The notes: a model not told the origin generated them from the letters alone. Positions 18,218-26,825 are shown, counted from the stretch's first letter. The stretch is 48,005 nucleotides of DNA from Actinomycetota bacterium (GCA_020161795.1 JAIUOR010000034.1:1-48005); one strand, 5' to 3'. A program made the numbers and translations.

Positions 18218-18292
18218 CCTCCGAAACCGGGCAATCTGAACCAACTGAGTGGATAGTGGGGTCGGCTGCCCCGAAACACCCGGCTTCTGCGG
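18218..18292 (+). repeat. 75-bp imperfect palindromic element, copy 1
   Basis: The most diverged of three copies. The right arm CCCGGCTTCTGCGG matches the reverse complement of the left arm CCTCCGAAACCGGG at 11 of 14 positions. CCTCTCACCCGG lies before it (18199-18210), as it does before copy 2. Confidence 0.65.
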
Positions 18293-18346
18293 GTCACGGC
18301 CCACTGCCCTGGTCTTTCAGGCCCTGCCTCTCACCCGGTTCCCCTT

Positions 18347-18421
18347 CCGCAGAAACCGGGTGATTCCGCCCCGGCGGCTGGATTGTCCAGTGGGCCACCC
18401 TGAATAGTCCGGTTTCTGCGG
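18347..18421 (+). repeat. 75-bp palindromic element, copy 2
   Basis: The ends CCGCAGAAACCGG and CCGGTTTCTGCGG are perfect 13-bp inverted repeats. The centre contains GGATTGTCCAGTGGGCCA, resembling the centre of copy 3. CCTCTCACCCGG lies at 18327-18338. Confidence 0.8.
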
Positions 18422-18496
18422 TGGCCGGGTACCGCTGAGGACTCCGATGGTGTTGACCGCTTGCCGCTTGGGCACCACCTCGCTCGGCCGGTCCTC

Positions 18497-18571
18497 CCGC
18501 ACAAACGGGGCAATCCGGGCCTGTCGTCCGGACTATCCAGTCAGCCATCCGGATTCACCCGGTTTCTGCGG
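18497..18571 (+). repeat. 75-bp palindromic element, copy 3
   Basis: The left arm CCGCACAAACGGGG and the right arm CCCGGTTTCTGCGG are complementary at 12 of 14 positions. The last 13 bases are identical to those of copy 2, and TATCCAGT in the centre aligns with TGTCCAGT there. Length is exactly 75 bp, as in the other copies. Confidence 0.78.
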
Positions 18572-18800
18572 TCTGGGGTGGGTGGGTGGTGTGGCGGCGG
18601 ATGGGGGTTCGTTGTGTGTGGGAGGGACTGCGGATTGGGCTCGTGGTGTGGGGGTGTTGTGGATGCGGATTGGGCTCAGGGTCTGGGGGCGGTGCGGCTG
18701 CGGAGGGGTTCGTGGTGTGGGGGCGCGGACGGCATGGGGTCACGATTCGGCAACTGTGGTGTGCCGGGGTGGGCCCTGGAGTGATTCGATGCGGGGTTGA
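18572..18800 (+). repeat. G-rich, strand-biased stretch with short direct repeats
   Basis: The plus strand is dominated by runs of G and GT. TGCGGATTGGGCTC occurs at 18629-18642 and 18664-18677, and TCGTGGTGTGGGGG at 18641-18654 and 18710-18723. Short ORFs here have no family-like sequence. The region could form G-quadruplexes on the non-template strand. Confidence 0.6.
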
Positions 18801-18814
18801 CGGGCCGTAGTTGG

Positions 18815-18820
18815 TAGAGT
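18815..18820 (+). promoter_or_regulatory. -10 box (TAGAGT) of secY
   Basis: TAGAGT would start transcription near 18827 and leave a leader of about 50 bases. The leader contains a small hairpin (GTCGGC 18835-18840 with GCCGAC 18846-18851) and AAGGGGAG before the ATG. No convincing -35 is seen at the right distance. Confidence 0.5.
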
Positions 18821-18877
18821 CGGTCCGGTTGTGTGTCGGCGCTGGGCCGACGAGTCATGCAAGGGGAGTCAGTTCGG

Positions 18878-20203
18878 ATGCTTTCCGCGTTCGCCAATGC
18901 GTTCAAGACGCCGGATCTTCGTAAGAAGATCCTGTTCACGCTCGGGATCCTGGCTGTCTTCCGGTTCGGCTCGGTGGTGCCGACGCCGAACGTGAACCTG
19001 CAGAACGTCGATCAGTGCCGCGCGATGTCGCTGGCGGGTGAGGGCTCCGGGCTCTACTCGATGATCAACCTGTTCTCCGGCGGCGCGCTGCTGCAGCTGG
19101 CGATCTTCGCCCTCGGCATCATGCCCTACATCACGGCGAGCATCATCCTGCAGCTGATGACGGTGGTGATTCCCCGGCTGGAGGCCCTGAAGAAGGAGGG
19201 CGCCGCCGGCACCGCCAAGATCACCCAGTACACCCGCTACCTGACGATCGTGCTGGCGATCCTGCAGTCCACGGCCTTCGTGACGATGGCCGTCAGCGGC
19301 CAGCTCTTCCAGGGCTGCACCCTGCCGCTGGTCTACGACGTCAGCGTCTTCCCGATCATCGTGATGGTGCTCACCATGACCGCCGGCACCGGCGTGATCA
19401 TGTGGCTGGGCGAGCTGATCACCGACCGCGGGGTCGGCAACGGCATGTCGGTCATGATCTTCACCCAGATCGCCGCCCAGTTCCCCGCCCAGCTGTGGGG
19501 CATCAAGGAGAGCCGCGAGGGCGCTGCCGGCTGGCTGGCCTTCGTGCTGGTGCTGGCCGTCGGCCTGCTGGTGATGGCCGCGGTCATCTTCGTCGAGCAG
19601 GGCCAGCGACGGATCCCCGTCCAGTACGCCAAGCGGATGGTCGGGCGCAAGCTGCTCGGCGGCAGCACCACCTACATCCCGATCAAGGTCAATCAGGCCG
19701 GCGTCATTCCCGTCATCTTCGCCTCCTCACTGATCTACCTACCGGTGCTGTACTCCCAGTTCGTACCCGGCACGATCGACGATCCCAACCCGGTCTCGGT
19801 CTGGATCCAGACCCACCTGGTGACCGGCACGTCGTGGGTCTACAACGTGCTCTACGCGGCGCTCATCATCGGCTTCGCCTACTTCTACGTCTCGATCACC
19901 TTCAACCCCGACGAGGTGGCCGACAACATGAAGAAGTACGGCGGCTTCATTCCGGGCATCCGCGCGGGCGAGCCGACGGCCCGCTACCTGAAGCACGTGC
20001 TGTCGCGGCTGACCGCCCCCGGCTCGCTCTACCTGGCGATCATCGCGCTGATACCGGCGGCGGCGTTCATCTGGCTCGGCACGCAGGCACAGTTCCCCTT
20101 CGGCGGCACCTCGATCCTGATCATCGTGGGCGTCGGCCTGGATACCGTCAAGCAGATCCAGAGCCAGTTGCAGCAGCGCAACTACGAGGGCTTCCTGCGC
20201 TGA
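18878..20203 (+). CDS. secY: Protein translocase subunit SecY
   Basis: SecY is the channel of the Sec translocon. The 441-residue protein begins MLSAFANAFKTPDLRKKILFTLGILAVFRFGS, with the first membrane helix of ten. FSGGALLQLAIFALGIMPYITASIILQLM covers the plug and second helix. RRIPVQYAKRMVG and PIKVNQAGVIPVIFASS mark the cytoplasmic loop and following helix. The ATG at 18878 gives the usual N-terminus with AAGGGGAG upstream; the longer reading has no family support. It has its own promoter and terminator, unlike the usual rplO-secY arrangement. Confidence 0.97.
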   Translation: MLSAFANAFKTPDLRKKILFTLGILAVFRFGSVVPTPNVNLQNVDQCRAMSLAGEGSGLYSMINLFSGGALLQLAIFALGIMPYITASIILQLMTVVIPRLEALKKEGAAGTAKITQYTRYLTIVLAILQSTAFVTMAVSGQLFQGCTLPLVYDVSVFPIIVMVLTMTAGTGVIMWLGELITDRGVGNGMSVMIFTQIAAQFPAQLWGIKESREGAAGWLAFVLVLAVGLLVMAAVIFVEQGQRRIPVQYAKRMVGRKLLGGSTTYIPIKVNQAGVIPVIFASSLIYLPVLYSQFVPGTIDDPNPVSVWIQTHLVTGTSWVYNVLYAALIIGFAYFYVSITFNPDEVADNMKKYGGFIPGIRAGEPTARYLKHVLSRLTAPGSLYLAIIALIPAAAFIWLGTQAQFPFGGTSILIIVGVGLDTVKQIQSQLQQRNYEGFLR

Positions 20204-20208
20204 TCCCA

Positions 20209-20228
20209 CCCGTCCGGCAACGGACGGG
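20209..20228 (+). terminator. Hairpin terminator after secY
   Basis: CCCGTCCG (20209-20216) and CGGACGGG (20221-20228) form a perfect 8-bp stem with a GCAA tetraloop, 6 bases after the secY stop. Confidence 0.7.
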
Positions 20229-20266
20229 AATGTGCGGTTCCCACCCCCGGGAGGCGTCCGGCTTGC

Positions 20267-20272
20267 TACGGT
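20267..20272 (+). promoter_or_regulatory. -10 box (TACGGT) of adk-map
   Basis: TACGGT lies between the secY terminator and adk, with GAAAGGAA before the adk GTG as ribosome binding site. It gives adk-map their own transcript. Confidence 0.4.
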
Positions 20273-20299
20273 GAGACGACCTCTCGAAAGGAACCTCAG

Positions 20300-20872
20300 G
20301 TGAGACTGCTCATCATGGGCCCGCCCGGCGTGGGCAAGGGCACCCAGGCCAAGGGAATCGCCGAACACTACGGCATTCCGGCCATCTCCACCGGCGACAT
20401 CTTCCGCGCCAACGTCCGCAACCAGACTCCGCTGGGGCTGGAGGTCGCACGGATCATGGCCGAGGGCGCCTACGTGCCGGACGAGATCACCGACGCGATC
20501 GTCCGCGACCGGCTGGCCGAGCCGGACGCCGCCGACGGCTGGCTGCTGGACGGCTACCCGCGCACCCTGGGACAGGTCGAGGCACTGGACGGCGTGCTGG
20601 CCGAGACGGGCACCGCCGTGGACGCGGTGATCTCGCTGGTGGCCGACACCGACCTGCTGATCGAGCGGTTGCTGAAGCGCGCCGAACTGGAGGGCCGTGC
20701 CGACGACAACGCCGAGACCATCGCGAACCGGATGACGGTCTACGCCGACGCCACCGACCCGCTGCTGGCCATCTACGCCGAGCGCGGCCTGCTGGTCGAG
20801 GTGGACGGTCTGGGCACCATCGAGGAGGTCCAGGAGCGGATCACCCGGGCGCTGGACGACTTCTCGGCGTGA
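20300..20872 (+). CDS. adk: Adenylate kinase
   Basis: Adk balances ATP, ADP and AMP. The 190-residue enzyme has the P-loop GPPGVGKGT at residues 7-15, [10 protein letters not shown] for AMP binding, and [13 protein letters not shown]. It is the short form: the LID between [15 protein letters not shown] and the C-terminus is only a small loop without zinc cysteines, as in other actinobacteria. The GTG start follows AAGGAA. Its stop overlaps the map GTG (GTGA), so the two are coupled. Confidence 0.97.
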   Translation: MRLLIMGPPGVGKGTQAKGIAEHYGIPAISTGDIFRANVRNQTPLGLEVARIMAEGAYVPDEITDAIVRDRLAEPDAADGWLLDGYPRTLGQVEALDGVLAETGTAVDAVISLVADTDLLIERLLKRAELEGRADDNAETIANRMTVYADATDPLLAIYAERGLLVEVDGLGTIEEVQERITRALDDFSA

Positions 20873-21711
20873 GCCGCGGCGCGCCGATCGAACGCAAGAC
20901 TCCCGACCAGCTGCGCGCGATGCGCGCGGCCGGTCTGGTGGTGGCCCGTGTCCTGACGCAGTTGCGCGATGCTGCGCGGCCGGGAGTGACCACCGCCGAC
21001 CTCGACCGGCTGGCCCGCGACGAACTCGCCCGGGCCCGCGCATCCTCCTCCTTCCTGGGCTACGACGGCGGCTACGGGCTGCCGCCCTACCCGGGGGTCA
21101 CCTGCATCTCGGTCGACGACGAGGTGGTGCACGGCATCCCCGGCCCGCGGGTGCTGGGCGAGGGCGATCTGGTCTCGGTGGATTTCGGGGCGTGCCTGGA
21201 CGGCTGGCACGGCGATGCCGCCGTGACCTTCGCGGTCGGGGAATGCGCCGCAGAGCGGGCGGAACTCTGCGAGGCCACCCGGCAGGCGCTGTGGGCGGGT
21301 ATCGCGGCGATGCGCGACGGCGGACGGATCGGTGACATCGGGCATGCCGTGGAGAGCCGGCTGCGCGCCGAGCCACGGCGCTACGGGATCGTCACCGAGT
21401 TCACCGGCCACGGGATCGGCCGGGCCATGCATATGGAACCCGACGTTCCCAACACCGGGCGGCAGGGGCGTGGCGCCGAACTGACGCCCGGCGTCACCTT
21501 GGCCATCGAGCCGATGGTGACCCTGGGATCGGCCCGGCTGGCCGAACTGGACGACGAGTGGACGATCGTCACCCGCGACGGCTCGGTCGCTGCCCACTGG
21601 GAGCACACCGTGGCGATCACCGAGCACGGGCTGTGGGTGCTGACCGCCGACGACGGCGGCGAGGCCGAACTGACCGCGCGCGGTGTCCGCTTCGGACCCC
21701 TGGCAGACTGA
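20869..21711 (+). CDS. map: Methionine aminopeptidase, type I
   Basis: This enzyme removes the initiator methionine from new proteins. The 280-residue sequence has VHGIPG and all five metal ligands: D105 (SVDFG), D116 (WHGD), H181 (GHGIG), E214 (AIEPM) and E245 (WEHT). The GTG start overlaps the adk stop. In most actinobacteria map is followed by infA and rpmJ; here an RDD membrane protein follows 8 bases later, so infA-rpmJ-rpsM-rpsK-rpsD-rpoA must lie elsewhere. Confidence 0.95.
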   Translation: MSRGAPIERKTPDQLRAMRAAGLVVARVLTQLRDAARPGVTTADLDRLARDELARARASSSFLGYDGGYGLPPYPGVTCISVDDEVVHGIPGPRVLGEGDLVSVDFGACLDGWHGDAAVTFAVGECAAERAELCEATRQALWAGIAAMRDGGRIGDIGHAVESRLRAEPRRYGIVTEFTGHGIGRAMHMEPDVPNTGRQGRGAELTPGVTLAIEPMVTLGSARLAELDDEWTIVTRDGSVAAHWEHTVAITEHGLWVLTADDGGEAELTARGVRFGPLAD

Positions 21712-21719
21712 ACCCGATC

Positions 21720-22247
21720 ATGGCAGGCGGACTGGGACGAAGGATCCGGGCGGCACTGATCGACTTCGGGCTGGTTGTGCTCTGGGTCGGCGTGCTGGCC
21801 GGTGTCGTCGTGGCCCTACGGACGGCCGGCATCGCGCTCACCCTGCCACCGCTGCAACTGCAGCTGCTCGGCAGCGCCGCGGTGCTGCTGCCGGTAGTGG
21901 TGGGGCTGACGCTGACCGAAGGCGGCCGCTACGAGGCGAGCCCCGGCAAGCAGAGCTGCGGGCTGCGGGTCCGCCGCCTCGACGGCCGGCCGCTGGGCTA
22001 CCTGCGAGCGCTGCTGCGCAACCTGATCAAGATCGTGATCCCCGCGGTGCTGGCCCACGCCTCGATCGTGATGCTGGTCACCGGCCAGAGCGGGCCGGAT
22101 GTGGTCGTGCTGACCGCCATCGCCCTCAGCCTGCCGCTCTCCTACCTGCTGACGGTGTGTTTCGGGGAGGGCCGCGGGCCCTGGGACCTGCTCTGTGACG
22201 CGCACGTGATCACGGTGACCGCCGGACGCCGGTTCGCCGCCGACTGA
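21720..22247 (+). CDS. RDD-family membrane protein
   Basis: The 175-residue protein starts GLGRRIRAALIDFGLV, where the R..D pair near the first membrane helix is the RDD family hallmark. It has about four hydrophobic segments (about 12-34, 42-62, 100-118 and 124-143). SPGKQSCGLRVRRLDGRPLGYLRALLRNLIK is the conserved cytoplasmic loop. RDD proteins are small membrane proteins of mostly unknown role, some linked to ion transport. The ATG at 21720 comes 8 bases after the map stop, so it may be read from the same transcript. Confidence 0.85.
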   Translation: MAGGLGRRIRAALIDFGLVVLWVGVLAGVVVALRTAGIALTLPPLQLQLLGSAAVLLPVVVGLTLTEGGRYEASPGKQSCGLRVRRLDGRPLGYLRALLRNLIKIVIPAVLAHASIVMLVTGQSGPDVVVLTAIALSLPLSYLLTVCFGEGRGPWDLLCDAHVITVTAGRRFAAD

Positions 22248-22298
22248 GCCCCGGGACGGGTTCGGCGAGCTGTCACGCGGTCGAAACATGCGACGTTC

Positions 22299-22304
22299 TA
22301 TGCT
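22299..22304 (+). promoter_or_regulatory. -10 box (TATGCT) of the ATP-grasp operon
   Basis: TATGCT is followed by 6 bases and the GTG at 22311, with no Shine-Dalgarno sequence, fitting a leaderless transcript. Confidence 0.55.
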
Positions 22305-22310
22305 CAGCGC

Positions 22311-23882
22311 GTGAGCCTGCTCTTCGGTGACTATGCCGGCACTCCCACGGCATTCGACGAGGTCATGGGCGCGGACGGAACCCGGCCCGGCTATGGTGGC
22401 GTGCTGCGCCAGCTCGACAAGCTCGACGCCACCGAGGTGCGCGCTCGCGCCGACTACCTGAAATCGACCTACCTGGATCAGGGGGTCACCTTCGACATCG
22501 GCGGCGAGGAGCGTCCCTTCCCGCTCGACATCGTCCCGCGGGTGCTGCTCGCCGAGGAATGGGCGGAGGTGGAGGCCGGTGTCCAGCAGCGCGTCCGGGC
22601 GATCGAGGCCTTCCTGGCCGACGTCTACGGCGAGGGCCGGGTCTTCCGCGACCAGGTGATCCCGCGTCGGGTGGTGGTCTCCTCTCCGCATTTCCACCGC
22701 GTGGTGCACGGCATCGTGCCGCCCAACGGGGTGCGCTGCCATGTCGCCGGCATCGACCTGATCCGGGACGAGCACGGCCGGTTCCGCGTCCTGGAGGACA
22801 ACGTCCGGGTGCCCTCCGGCGTCTCGTACGTGATGACCAACCGGCGGGCGATGTTCTCCGCGCTGCCCGAGGTGACCGCCCGGCACCGGATCCGGCCGGT
22901 CGAGGGCTACCCGCTGCAGTTGCTGGCCGCGCTGCGCGCGGCGGCGCCCAGCGGGGTGAAGGATCCGACCGTCGTCGTGCTCACCCCCGGGGTGTACAAC
23001 TCCGCCTACTTCGAGCACGCCCTGCTGGCCCGGATGATGGGGGTCGAGCTGGTCGAGGGCCGCGACCTGGTGGCCCGCAACGGACGGGCCTCGATCCGCA
23101 CCACCCAGGGGCTGCGCCCGGTTCACGTCATCTACCGCCGGCTCGACGACGAGTTCCTCGACCCGGCCGCCTTCCGTCCCGACTCGCTGCTGGGCTGCGC
23201 CGGGTTGATGACGGCGGTGCGCGCCGGCAACCTGACGCTGGCCAATGCGGTGGGCAACGGCGTCGCGGACGACAAGCTGGTCTACACCTACATGAACGAC
23301 CTGATCCGCTACTACCTGGCCGAGGAGCCCGTCCTGGCCAGCGTCGACACCTGGCGGCTGGAGGAGCCCTCCCATCGCGAGGAGGTGATGGACCGACTGG
23401 ACGAACTGGTGCTCAAGCCGGTGGACGGCTCCGGCGGCAAGGGGATCGTGATCGGCCCGCGGGCGACCGCCAAGCAGCTGGACGCGCTACGCGCGAAGGT
23501 CACCCGGGATCCGCGCGGCTGGATCGCGCAGCCGGTGGTGCAGCTCTCGACCGTCCCGACCATGATCGACGGACGGATGGCACCGCGCCACGTCGATCTG
23601 CGGCCGTTCGCGGTCAACTCCGGTGACGACGTCTACGTGCTGCCGGGCGGGCTGACCCGGGTGGCGCTTCCTGAGGGCGAGCTGATCGTGAACTCCAGCC
23701 AGGGCGGCGGTTCGAAGGACACCTGGGTGCTGGCCTCGGACGGGCTGCGCCGCCGGAAGCGGCGCCGGGCTAGCCAGGAACTGCAGCCGGTCCCGCTGGC
23801 CGCGCTGGGGGAGGAGCCGGTGCCGCACCAGCAATCCCAGCAGCAACAGCAACAGCGGATCGCGGGAGGCCTGCCATGCTGA
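22311..23882 (+). CDS. Circularly permuted ATP-grasp protein (DUF404/DUF407 type)
   Basis: This 523-residue protein belongs to the circularly permuted ATP-grasp family, proposed to be carboxylate-amine ligases acting on peptides. Landmarks are the N-terminal YGGVLRQLD, RPFPLDIVPRVL, then HVAGIDLIRDEHGRFRVLEDNVRVPSGVSYV. VLKPVDGSGGKGIVIGP is the nucleotide loop, and RPFAVNSGDDVYVLPGGLTRVAL leads to NSSQGGGSKDTWVL, where family members normally end. Here about 45 more residues follow. They are basic (RRRKRRRA), then glutamine-rich (QQSQQQQQQ at 507-515). The end overlaps the next start by 7 bases. The tail is an oddity. Family assignment is firm; the substrate is unknown. Confidence 0.92.
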   Translation: MSLLFGDYAGTPTAFDEVMGADGTRPGYGGVLRQLDKLDATEVRARADYLKSTYLDQGVTFDIGGEERPFPLDIVPRVLLAEEWAEVEAGVQQRVRAIEAFLADVYGEGRVFRDQVIPRRVVVSSPHFHRVVHGIVPPNGVRCHVAGIDLIRDEHGRFRVLEDNVRVPSGVSYVMTNRRAMFSALPEVTARHRIRPVEGYPLQLLAALRAAAPSGVKDPTVVVLTPGVYNSAYFEHALLARMMGVELVEGRDLVARNGRASIRTTQGLRPVHVIYRRLDDEFLDPAAFRPDSLLGCAGLMTAVRAGNLTLANAVGNGVADDKLVYTYMNDLIRYYLAEEPVLASVDTWRLEEPSHREEVMDRLDELVLKPVDGSGGKGIVIGPRATAKQLDALRAKVTRDPRGWIAQPVVQLSTVPTMIDGRMAPRHVDLRPFAVNSGDDVYVLPGGLTRVALPEGELIVNSSQGGGSKDTWVLASDGLRRRKRRRASQELQPVPLAALGEEPVPHQQSQQQQQQRIAGGLPC

Positions 23883-24808
23883 GCCGGATCGCCGAATCGC
23901 TGTTCTGGATCGGACGCTACCTGGAGCGGGCCGAGGACACCTGCCGGATCGTCGAGGTGCACCAGCAGCTGCTGATCGACGACCCCAGCGTGGATTCCGA
24001 CGAGGCCGCGGCCACCCTGCTGGCGGTGATGGGATCATCGGTCGATCCCACCGGGTCGGCCGATTCCAGCGAGACCGTGATGGCCCAGCTGTGCTACGAC
24101 ATCGCCTCTCCCTGTTCGATCGCGGCTGCCCTCGGTGGTGCCCGGGAAGCGGCCCGGCGGGCGCGGGAGACCATCTCCACCGAGGTATGGGAGGCGATCA
24201 ACACCAGCTGGAACGCCGTCCGGGCGGGCCGGCTGCAAAGGATGCGTCCGGCCACAGCGTTCCAGTACGTCCGGGAACGCTGCGCGGTCATCTCCGGCAC
24301 CGCCGACCAGACCATGAGCCACGACGAGGGCTGGCACTTCCTGGCGCTGGGACGCAGCATCGAGCGGGCCGACATGACCGCTCGGATGATCTCCACGGCC
24401 GCGGTGACGGCCGGCAGCCAGAGCGCCTGGCACAACGTGCTGCGCGGTTGCGGCGCGCACCACGCCTTCGTCCGCACCTACGGCGGTGTGGTCTCCGACA
24501 AGCAGGCCGCGGAATTCCTGCTGCTGGATCGGCTCTTCCCGCGATCGGTGGTGCACACCCTGACGATCGCCGAGGACGCGCTGGCCCAGCTCGAACCGGG
24601 CTCCCGGCGGGCCGGTTTCCACGACGACGCGCAGCGGTTGCTGGGCACCGCCCGGGCCGCGCTGGAATACCAGCGTCCGGAGCGGATCCTGGCCGAGCTC
24701 CCGCAGCGCATGGCCGAACTGCAGCGCAGCTGCGCCCAGGCCAGCGAGGCGATCACCGACCGGTACTTCAGCGCCGCGGCCGCCGCGACCTGGCAGGAGG
24801 GAAGCTGA
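23876..24808 (+). CDS. Alpha-E domain protein (DUF403 type)
   Basis: This 310-residue, mostly helical protein starts MLSRIAESLFWIGRYLERAEDTCRIVEVHQQLL, the signature of the alpha-E (DUF403) family. It also has FLALGRSIERADMTARMI. The family's function is unknown, but it nearly always sits beside the permuted ATP-grasp ligase and a transglutaminase, as here. It overlaps the gene before by 7 bases and the gene after by one base, so the three are one operon. Confidence 0.92.
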   Translation: MLSRIAESLFWIGRYLERAEDTCRIVEVHQQLLIDDPSVDSDEAAATLLAVMGSSVDPTGSADSSETVMAQLCYDIASPCSIAAALGGAREAARRARETISTEVWEAINTSWNAVRAGRLQRMRPATAFQYVRERCAVISGTADQTMSHDEGWHFLALGRSIERADMTARMISTAAVTAGSQSAWHNVLRGCGAHHAFVRTYGGVVSDKQAAEFLLLDRLFPRSVVHTLTIAEDALAQLEPGSRRAGFHDDAQRLLGTARAALEYQRPERILAELPQRMAELQRSCAQASEAITDRYFSAAAAATWQEGS

Positions 24809-25653
24809 TGGGACGCCAGCTCCGGATCGTGCACCACACCGGCTATCGCTATCAGCGGGAGGTGGCGACCTCGCACAACGAGGCCCGGATGACGCCGCGC
24901 TCCAACCGCGAGCAGATCGTGCTGGCCACCACCCTGGAGATCTCGCCCACCGCCTGGACCTATGCCTTCCGCGACTACTGGCGTACCCACGTCACCGCCT
25001 TCGAGATCCCGGCACCCCACGACCGGCTGCAGGTGGTCGCGACCAGCACCGTCGAGGTCGGCGACCGCGCGACGGCCGGCCACGGGCTCTCCTGGGAGGA
25101 GGTGGGCGCGCCCGATCTGGCCGATCTTCAGGTCGAGATGCTGCAGCTGGCCAGCCACGTCGAACCACCTGGCGAACTGCGCACCCTCGCCCGCCGGATC
25201 CGCCGTGAAGCCGAGACCCCAGCGCAGGCCGTGCACCAGGTGGTGGACGCGATCCGCGAACGGGTGGAGTACGTCCCCGGCGCCACTGAGGTCCACACCC
25301 GGGCCAGCCAGGTCTGGGAGACCCGCGCCGGGGTCTGCCAGGATCTGGTCCACCTCGGGCTGGGCGCGCTGCGGTCGATCGGCGTCCCGGCTCGCTATGT
25401 CTCGGGCTACGTGATGCCCTCCCAGGATCCGGTGGTCGGTCAGGTGCAGACCGGTGAGTCGCATGCCTGGCTGCAGTACTGGGACGGCACGTGGGTGGGC
25501 CTCGACCCGACCAACGACACCGCCCCGGGCGACTTCCATGTCGAGATCGGCGTCGGCCGCGACTACTTCGACATCCCGCCGCTGAAGGGCATCTACTCCG
25601 GCTCCAGCGAATCCGACATGTTCGTCGAGGTCGAGATCACGGTGCTCGCCTGA
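24808..25653 (+). CDS. Transglutaminase-like protein
   Basis: The 281-residue protein has an N-terminal beta domain (RIVHHTGYRYQREVATSHNEARMTPR) and a transglutaminase/protease fold. The expected catalytic triad is C177 (RAGVCQDLVHL), H219 (GESHAWLQ) and D233 (GLDPTND). Such enzymes make or break amide bonds at glutamine or peptide ends. With the ATP-grasp ligase and alpha-E protein it forms a module proposed from comparative genomics to make and process peptide tags, sometimes with the proteasome-like Anbu protein. No Anbu gene is present here. A strong bidirectional hairpin follows. Confidence 0.92.
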   Translation: MGRQLRIVHHTGYRYQREVATSHNEARMTPRSNREQIVLATTLEISPTAWTYAFRDYWRTHVTAFEIPAPHDRLQVVATSTVEVGDRATAGHGLSWEEVGAPDLADLQVEMLQLASHVEPPGELRTLARRIRREAETPAQAVHQVVDAIRERVEYVPGATEVHTRASQVWETRAGVCQDLVHLGLGALRSIGVPARYVSGYVMPSQDPVVGQVQTGESHAWLQYWDGTWVGLDPTNDTAPGDFHVEIGVGRDYFDIPPLKGIYSGSSESDMFVEVEITVLA

Positions 25654-25664
25654 GCCGGAAAGGC

Positions 25665-25696
25665 CGGTGGGCCCCGGGATCACCCGAGGCCCACCG
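25665..25696. terminator. Bidirectional terminator between the ATP-grasp operon and mdh
   Basis: CGGTGGGCC (25665-25673) and GGCCCACCG (25688-25696) make a perfect 9-bp stem between two converging genes, and can serve both. Confidence 0.75.
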
Positions 25697-25710
25697 ACTC
25701 TGTGGCTGGA

Positions 25711-26697
25711 TCAGATCAGGCCGAGTTCGGTGACCGCGTCGCGCTCGTCGAGCAGCTCGGCGACCGAGGCGTCGATCTTCGCGCGGGAGAAGTCGTCGAT
25801 CTCCAGGCCCTGGACGATCTCGTAGGCGCCGTCGGTGACGGTGCACGGGAAGGACGAGATGATGCCCTCGGGCACGCCGTAGGAGCCGTCCGACGGCACC
25901 GCCATCGAGACCCAGTCGCCCGGCGCGGTGCCCAGCACCCAGTCGTGCATGTGCTCGACGGTGGCGTTGGCGGCAGAGGCGGCCGAGGAGGCGCCGCGAG
26001 CCGCGATGATGGCCGCGCCGCGCTTGGCGACGGTCGGGATGAAGTAGTCCTCGATCCAGGCCTGGTCGGCCACGGCCTCGGCGGCGTTGCGGCCGTCGAC
26101 CTCGGCGTGGAACAGGTCGGGGTACTGGGTGGCCGAGTGGTTGCCCCAGATCGTCATGTGCTTGACCGCGGTGACCGGCGCACCGAGCTTGGCGGCGACC
26201 TGCGAGATCGCCCGGTTGTGGTCGAGCCGGGTGAGCGCGTTGAACCGCTCCTTGGGGATGTCGGGAGCGTTGCTCATCGCGATCAGGGCGTTGGTGTTGG
26301 CCGGGTTGCCGGTCACCAGCACCTTGACGTCGTCGGCGGCCACCTCGTTGAGCGCCTTGCCCTGCGCGGTGAAGATGGCGCCGTTGGCGCTCAGCAGGTC
26401 ACCGCGCTCCATGCCGGCGGTACGCGGCCGGGCACCCACCAGCATGGCCAGGTTCACGCCGTCGAAGACCTTGGTGGCGTCGTCGCCGATCTCGACCTTG
26501 CTCAGCAGCGGGAAGGCACAGTCGTCGAGCTCCATCACGACGCCTTCCAGCGCCTTCAGGGCCGGAGTGATCTCCAGCAGGCGAAGCTCGACCGGCTGAT
26601 CCGGGCCGAGCAGGGCGCCGCTGGCGATGCGGAACAGCAGGCTGTAGCAGATCTGGCCGGCGGCGCCGGTCACCGCGACCTTGACGGGATTGCTCAC
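25711..26697 (-). CDS. mdh: Malate dehydrogenase (NAD-dependent)
   Basis: This TCA-cycle enzyme interconverts malate and oxaloacetate. The 328-residue length and sequence fit the cytosolic-like (type 2) bacterial group. [17 protein letters not shown] binds NAD (about residues 11-27). [15 protein letters not shown] holds the mobile-loop arginines, followed by [11 protein letters not shown] and LDHNRA. The catalytic His lies in [12 protein letters not shown]. The GTG start has GAGGAG 7 bases before it. In propionic fermentation this enzyme also works in the reverse direction toward succinate. Confidence 0.96.
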   Translation of the reverse strand: MSNPVKVAVTGAAGQICYSLLFRIASGALLGPDQPVELRLLEITPALKALEGVVMELDDCAFPLLSKVEIGDDATKVFDGVNLAMLVGARPRTAGMERGDLLSANGAIFTAQGKALNEVAADDVKVLVTGNPANTNALIAMSNAPDIPKERFNALTRLDHNRAISQVAAKLGAPVTAVKHMTIWGNHSATQYPDLFHAEVDGRNAAEAVADQAWIEDYFIPTVAKRGAAIIAARGASSAASAANATVEHMHDWVLGTAPGDWVSMAVPSDGSYGVPEGIISSFPCTVTDGAYEIVQGLEIDDFSRAKIDASVAELLDERDAVTELGLI

Positions 26698-26825
26698 GAT
26701 GTTCTCCTCAGTGAGGCGTGGAACTGGGACTCTCCCGACGCTAGCAGTTCGGGGCTGCCCGGATGCGGCTTCCGTCCAGACTCCCACCTGTCGACGAGCG
26801 TGCGGAGACCCCGGCGCCGGCTCGG

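Noticed and set aside
18031-18810. Several 60-117 codon ORFs on both strands between rplO and secY
   Set aside because: They run across the tandem repeats, palindromes and G-rich stretch, have low-complexity products, and match no family I know. The 23-bp unit is not a multiple of three.
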